This document shows, piece after piece, positions 6,001 through 8,552 of a stretch of DNA of 8,552 nt. The stretch is from NCBI GenBank assembly GCA_023248095.1, contig JAHFFF010000060.1, positions 848 through 9,399 on the forward strand, given 5' to 3'. Made by a program: the position numbers and the translations under genes. The stretch comes from Candidatus Omnitrophota bacterium (GTDB lineage Bacteria > Omnitrophota > Gorgyraeia > 1-14-0-20-64-10). Within the stretch, counting starts at the first letter, position 1. Every line of letters begins with the position of its first letter. Under the pieces are notes generated by a model. That model ran no database searches. It was not told the DNA's origin and was given only the letters and a program-made list of their open reading frames with translations.

Positions 6001-8552
6001 ACCGATCTCATCACCCGGTTCATGAGCCGCAGCGAACAGGAGCAGGCCGATTTGGGCAGCCGACTGTTGGGTGGGAAGGAGAGCCTTCGGGAGGCCTGGA
6101 ACTCGGCCACACAGATGGAGACGGACGTTCTTCAGCAGGTCGACCAGCTCCTGCTGGAGCGCAGGATCCAGTCCAAGGAGGTGACCGATTACCTTCAGGG
6201 TGTTCGGGAGAGCCGCGTGGAGCTGAATCTTGGAGCTAGAAACGAGGGGAAGGTCCCGGACACCCTGTCACAAGCGGATTCCGTCGGCCAGGTCACCCGG
6301 TTCCTCAACGCGAATGCCAAGGACTATGCCCTGCCGGACATCGCGGGCCGCAGCCGGCCGGAGGCGCAGGCGACCACCATCTCGACCGTTGAGCAGGTGC
6401 GGACGGTGCTGACCGGTGACGAGCAGGTCCGGGCAGACCGGGTGAACGATCCGAACGGGAGGGCCCAGATGGAGCAGACGGCGCCGCAGAGGATTAACGC
6501 GGCGATCCAGTTCCTTTACCGGGAGGATGGAATCGGTCCCAACGGCCAGCTCACCCAAAAGGGGCTTTCCCTCGTGGCGAATCTGATGGCCCTGACCGCT
6601 ACCTTGCAGAATGAGGATCTCCGGAGTACCCTCGAGGTTTTTGCCCGTAACTACACAGCGTTCCAACCGTTGTTCCAGGCGGGGTTGTCCCCGTTGCCGG
6701 AGAGTCTGACGGTGGCTCAGGTGGCGGCCCACCTGACGGACAATCCGGATCTGAACGTGCCCTTTATCCTGCAGGTTGCCGGCCAGCTTCAGACGGAGCA
6801 GCAGGTGCTTGGTGCGGGCCTGCAGCTGAGCCTTGGCGCTAACCAGCAGGAGCAGACGAACAGGCTCACACAGTTCGCAACCCATGCGAACCCCGGGATG
6901 GAGGTTCACGAGTGGGCGATGAGAGGGGCCAAGGCACAGAACGTGCAGGTGCCCTCCTGGTGGCAGGGTCTCAGTAGCAGCTTCGCGGCGCTGCAGCAGA
7001 TTTCGGCGCAGAGGACGCGAATTCTGGAGCCATCCGAGAAGGTGGGCGAGAAGATCGAGGAGATCAAACAGCAGTACAGCAAGCCGAGCGAGATGCCGCG
7101 GGCTACAGCGGACCAGTTGAATCGCCTCGAGAGCGAGCAGAAGGTCCTGCAGAACCAATTGGCGGATCTGGAGAGCCGTCTGCCGGCCAGCGGAAACGTC
7201 ATCGACTTGTGGCTGCAGGCAACGACTCATATGAATCTCGCCGACGATAAAATGAATCAGCTGCTTGGAGCGCTGGCCGTGCGCGCCAACCCGACGTTGG
7301 CCGAGTACCGATTGAAGGAATTGGGCCAGGCGGTGAGCCACATTGCGGCTTGGTCCAGGGACAGCCGGTTGACCGCCGGCCTGACCGGACCGATCCAAAT
7401 TTCCGTCTTCGCGCTGGATGCCTACTTGAAGAATCCGCTGGGCTATCTCAAGGCTGCAGCGGAGAACTTGCCGGGGAACAGCCTGCTGGCGCAGTTGGTC
7501 ATCGGTTTGGACAGCATGTTCCAGCAGAAACGTCAGCAGGCGATGGAGAATTACGAGGAGCCTCCGACGGAGGCGGACCTGCTGCCGATGATGAGGGAGA
7601 CGGCCGTGCAGGTGCATTCCGCCCTGCTGGAAACGGTCCAGCAGAAGCAAACAACGCTGGATCAACTCCCAACCGTGGAGGATCTTCAAGACTTGTTGTT
7701 CAGGATGCTGAACCCGGTCTTGCCCGAGGGCCTGAAAGGGTTGTTTGATCATCTGATTCATGAGGGAATCAGCCGGGAGGGGCTGGATCTCGTCATCGCG
7801 GAGATACGCAGCCGGGGCAACCCCGAGCTGCAGGCGCAGGCGGACAAGCTGGACAGTCTGCGGCAGGTGGTCGAAGAATACGGAGCCAGCGCTCAGGTGC
7901 TCAGTCCGATGGAGGGCCAGGTTCGTGATGCGGCGGAGGATCTCACCAAGACGATGGCGGCCAGCCCTGTCTCACAAGCCCAGCTGTCGGATGTAGGGAA
8001 CAAGATCCTCCAGTTTACGGAGAAGATCCAGAAGAGCGGCAAATCGCTGGATGCCCAGACCCAGCAGGCCGTTCAGACGATGGGGGCAGCGATGGCCTCT
8101 CGGATGCTCGACTCGGTGCGAAACGACCTCCAGCGGCTCTCCGTTACCACGGGCGTTCAAGCGGATCAGGGCCAGGCCTACTACTTGGATTCGATGCGGG
8201 CCCTGATTTCTTCGGCAGCTCAGGGGATCCACCAACTGGAGGGTTTGAAGAATCCGTTGACCGGCCAGAGTTTGGTGGAGGGCAATGAGCTGACTGCTGT
8301 TCGGCAGAACCTGACGATCGGAGTTGAGAAGGCGGGGGATGGCGCAAAGTCGGCGTATGATTCCGCCAACCAGTCGTTGAGCCGGATGCTGGCGGATGGG
8401 GCTGGCCAGGGTAATGCGGCCGTTTTCCAGAAGGCGGCCTCCCTCAAGGCGGGGATTGATCAGGCGATGGTGGGTCTGCTGGAGGTTTTTGCGCAGGCAG
8501 GGCTAGACAGCCAGAATCTGCGCAAGCTGCAGGAAACGGTTGCCGCCGGGGC
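1..8552 (+). CDS. Internal slice of a giant protein with an embedded SecA-like DEAD ATPase; both ends missing
   Basis: Frame +1 translates without a stop for 2850 codons and ends in a partial Ala codon. There is no plausible start or ribosome site, and the protein begins mid-repeat and ends mid-helix, so the gene continues on both sides. Coding character is strong: third positions are GC-rich and the protein looks natural throughout, with recognisable motifs far apart in the same frame. In order it carries 13-residue repeats (17-141), a Gly/aromatic and partly hydrophobic stretch (142-330), helical segments, a Pro/Gln linker (660-722), an unrecognised alpha/beta region, a SecA-type motor (about 1285-1925) and a helical Gln-rich tail. 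No cysteine occurs anywhere. It is not the housekeeping SecA, which is usually 800-1000 residues and starts near the motor. Giant predicted proteins with divergent SecA domains are known from Omnitrophota metagenomes. Function is unproven; roles in surface attachment, predation or self-export are inferences. Confidence 0.96.
49..423 (+). repeat. Array of about nine 13-residue protein repeats
   Basis: Residues 17-141 align as units starting at 17, 34, 51, 64, 77, 90, 103, 116 and 129. Spacing is exactly 13 residues from 51 onward and 17 (13 plus a 4-residue insert) for the first two steps. The pattern is hydrophobic-L-(A/G/K)-(T/S)-x-x-G-x-x-x-L-G-R. Gly or Ala occupies the seventh position in every unit (G23, G40, A57, A70, G83, G96, G109, G122, G135), and Leu, Ile or Trp the eleventh. 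Examples are ILGTATGRDWLVR and MLATPNGVAALGR. Two adjacent units share Lys-Ser-Pro but use different codons, including Ser AGT against TCG, so the repeat is maintained at protein level and is old. The array may extend upstream of the window. I do not recognise a named repeat family; short alpha-helical packing is likely. Confidence 0.7.
424..990 (+). other. Gly/Trp-rich region with a possible membrane-associated segment (residues 142-330)
   Basis: This stretch is rich in Gly, Ala, Trp and Phe, with aromatic clusters such as FWAGWSNAVF (169-178), NWLFTGKWEGDW (199-210) and YGGIIGAATG (257-266). Residues 287-320 form the most hydrophobic run in the window, and 302-320 (IWVTLAAFRIGLGIFLSPI) has the length of one membrane span. 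Asp301 and Arg310 sit in or beside it, so an amphipathic or re-entrant helix is as likely as a true span. Reported giant proteins of this type carry membrane segments, which fits, but one marginal segment is weak evidence. I recognise no domain family. Confidence 0.4.
1195..1824 (+). other. Helical region of unknown function (residues 399-608)
   Basis: The translation is Ala-, Leu-, Arg- and Glu-rich with few prolines and few glycines, as expected for packed or amphipathic helices; an example is the Ala-rich run ERAAAAAVAIN at 510-520. No catalytic motif or named fold is visible. It sits between the hydrophobic region and the flexible linker and probably acts as a spacer or scaffold. This is inferred from composition only. 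Confidence 0.4.
1978..2166 (+). other. Probable flexible, disordered linker (residues 660-722)
   Basis: The segment is dense in Pro, Gln, Gly, His and charged residues and poor in bulky hydrophobics, with stretches such as QGQERRAPAQTAANQQ (661-676) and EKGKPPGSTPDQPF (689-702). That composition suits an interdomain hinge. It separates the helical N-terminal part of the slice from the alpha/beta region that begins near residue 730. It also contains a short in-frame duplication. Confidence 0.55.
2041..2067 (+). repeat. Short direct repeat inside the linker (18-nt period)
   Basis: GGCATGGAG occurs at 2041-2049 and again at 2059-2067, exactly 18 nt apart. It encodes Gly-Met-Glu twice in GMEHRPGMEKGKP. 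The six-codon step keeps the frame and looks like a replication-slippage duplication tolerated in a flexible segment. Confidence 0.6.
2167..3000 (+). other. Unrecognised alpha/beta region (residues 723-1000)
   Basis: Predicted strands alternate with helices, in contrast to the helical segments around it. Three hairpin-then-helix passages can be seen by eye: near 766-800 (AVLKVIYNGHRFIIPLRT then a helix), 883-909 (FSVDVTLKPGETWRIS then SAQRLMDEAG), and 958-985 (FDNVTVRDSSKKEYTAR then a helix). They may be diverged copies of one small module or a coincidence of secondary structure. No catalytic signature was found. The region lies directly between the linker and the helical part that leads to the SecA-like motor. 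Confidence 0.35.
3650..3678 (+). repeat. Short direct repeat before the motor domain (18-nt period)
   Basis: GGAGCCAGCTC occurs at 3650-3660 and 3668-3678, again 18 nt apart and in frame, and gives Ser-Gln-Leu twice in GSQLYTRSQLNG (1217-1228). Like the copy in the linker, it looks like a six-codon slippage duplication in a loop. Confidence 0.65.
3943..3963 (+). other. Walker A / motif I of the SecA-like motor
   Basis: The codons spell PTGQGKT, residues 1315-1321. SecA usually has TGEGKT, so the single change is Glu to Gln between the two glycines. The phosphate-binding Lys1320 and magnesium-coordinating Thr1321 are present. A helix (QLIMPTADLILLDL) follows, as in SecA. Confidence 0.9.
4339..4359 (+). 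other. Walker B / motif II (DEVD) of the SecA-like motor
   Basis: The codons spell MDEVDML, residues 1447-1453. This is the SecA form of the DEAD box, DEVD, which separates SecA from most RNA helicases (DEAD or DEAH). Asp1448 should bind magnesium and Glu1449 should activate water. The box lies 127 residues after the P-loop lysine. Confidence 0.9.
4678..5040 (+). other. Preprotein-cross-linking-like insert of the SecA-like motor (residues about 1560-1680)
   Basis: In SecA the substrate-clamping domain is inserted in the first nucleotide-binding lobe after DEVD. Here the matching pieces are GITAEGIRNLEKGAWL (1606-1621), which resembles the SecA segment VTLTEDGHEKVEELL, then YEFAVDRFGSRLIPANEATG (1637-1656), which resembles DYIVKDGEVIIVDEHTGR, and finally WSRPSQAYAYNLVLG (1664-1678), in the place of WSDGLHQAVEAKEGV. 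Position and hydrophobic pattern agree, but the acidic and basic signature residues are largely replaced, so substrate choice may differ. Confidence 0.7.
5173..5775 (+). other. Second nucleotide-binding lobe of the SecA-like motor (residues about 1725-1925)
   Basis: FSGTGILGSSGVHLEKVFGL (1731-1750) matches the SecA passage with TGTA followed by a helix and a Tyr-Gly/Phe-Gly-Leu turn. AGLRGLDI (1865-1872) matches motif V and EQAIGRYR (1893-1900) matches motif VI, which supplies the arginine finger. Motif V has LRGLD where SecA has GRGTD. Motif VI is one residue shorter between its two arginines (GRYR against GRAGR). The lobe therefore looks intact in outline but altered at the nucleotide-sensing residues. 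Confidence 0.75.
5776..7107 (+). other. Mostly helical region after the motor (residues 1926-2369)
   Basis: This region follows the motor directly, where SecA would have its helical scaffold and wing domains. The translation is helical and Leu/Gln/Ala-rich, for example NLERAQTALWNAPLRVLLT (1966-1984) and MQMET-type helices near 2037-2060. I cannot align it with the SecA scaffold. It may be a lineage-specific replacement or a heavily diverged scaffold. No catalytic motif was seen. Confidence 0.4.
7108..7182 (+). other. Heptad coiled coil (residues 2370-2394)
   Basis: Hydrophobic residues follow an a/d heptad pattern: L2373, L2376, Q2380, L2383, L2387, L2390 and L2394, with Glu, Gln, Asn and Arg on the other faces. 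The segment starts after a proline-containing turn and ends at LPASGN. It could mediate self-association or pack against neighbouring helices. Confidence 0.7.
7621..8552 (+). other. Gln-rich helical tail (residues 2541 to window end)
   Basis: By hand count, 33 of residues 2541-2850 are Gln and only 7 are Pro. Hydrophobics recur every three to four residues, as in amphipathic helical bundles; an example is AGIDQAMVGLLEVFAQAGL (2817-2835). Short NPL or NP turns (for example LKNPLTGQ near 2749-2756) break the helices. No enzyme motif or membrane span is seen. The region resembles long rod or bundle segments in general, without a specific family match, and it continues past the window edge. Confidence 0.45.

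Noticed and set aside
7350..7748. Plus-strand open frame in another phase (132 codons)
   Set aside because: It is embedded in the tail-coding region, is Gly/Ala/Arg-rich and low in complexity, and has no start signal of its own.
6268..7761. 497-codon open frame on the minus strand
   Set aside because: It lies wholly antisense to the continuous coding frame. Its product is a Leu/Arg/Gln/His-rich string with no motif, as expected when a GC-rich, Gln/Leu-rich gene is read backwards. No ribosome site or independent support was seen.
1..8552. Pseudogene or assembly chimera explanation for the long frame
   Set aside because: There is no frameshift or stop over 2850 codons, ATPase residues are intact, and cysteine absence and coding bias are uniform, all of which argue for one functional gene. 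Read mapping was not available to exclude a chimera fully.
1..8552. Promoters, terminators, tRNA, CRISPR or transposon ends
   Set aside because: Reading both strands gave no regular spaced repeats, no cloverleaf and no hairpin followed by a T run. There is no intergenic space to hold such elements.

Overview
The window is a single uninterrupted reading frame. Frame +1 is open from base 1 to base 8552: 2850 complete codons, no stop, no start that can be assigned and no intergenic DNA. The gene runs off both edges, so this is an internal slice of a giant gene. Because the frame has neither a start nor a stop here, a search that needs both would miss it and show only its shadows in other frames. 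Residue numbers below count from codon 1 of the window (residue n begins at base 3n-2).

Layout, N- to C-terminal in the slice. Residues 17-141 hold an array of 13-residue repeats with consensus h-L-x-T-x-x-G-x-x-x-L-G-R. Residues 142-330 are rich in Gly, Trp and aromatic residues and include a possible membrane-associated segment. Residues 399-608 are mostly helical. Residues about 660-722 are a Pro/Gln/Gly-rich linker. Residues about 723-1284 are mixed alpha/beta and then helical, and I do not recognise them. Residues about 1285-1925 form a divergent but nearly complete SecA-type DEAD motor, with Walker A, motif Ia, Walker B, a preprotein-cross-linking-like insert, an SGT motif, and motifs V and VI. 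Residues about 1926-2850 are a long helical, Gln-rich tail with one clear heptad coiled coil.

The core of interest is a SecA-like ATPase embedded deep inside a giant polypeptide, in place of the free-standing translocase. All 2850 residues lack cysteine, which points to a protein that spends time outside the reducing cytoplasm. Giant predicted proteins with divergent SecA DEAD domains and membrane segments have been reported from metagenomes, above all from Candidatus Omnitrophota, where predation or attachment has been proposed. A GC-rich bacterium of that phylum, or of a related PVC lineage, is therefore my best guess. No marker gene is present to confirm it. The role as a self-exporting or prey-directed surface machine is inference.

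No RNA gene, CRISPR array, insertion sequence, promoter or terminator can be supported. The long antisense frames are codon-bias shadows.
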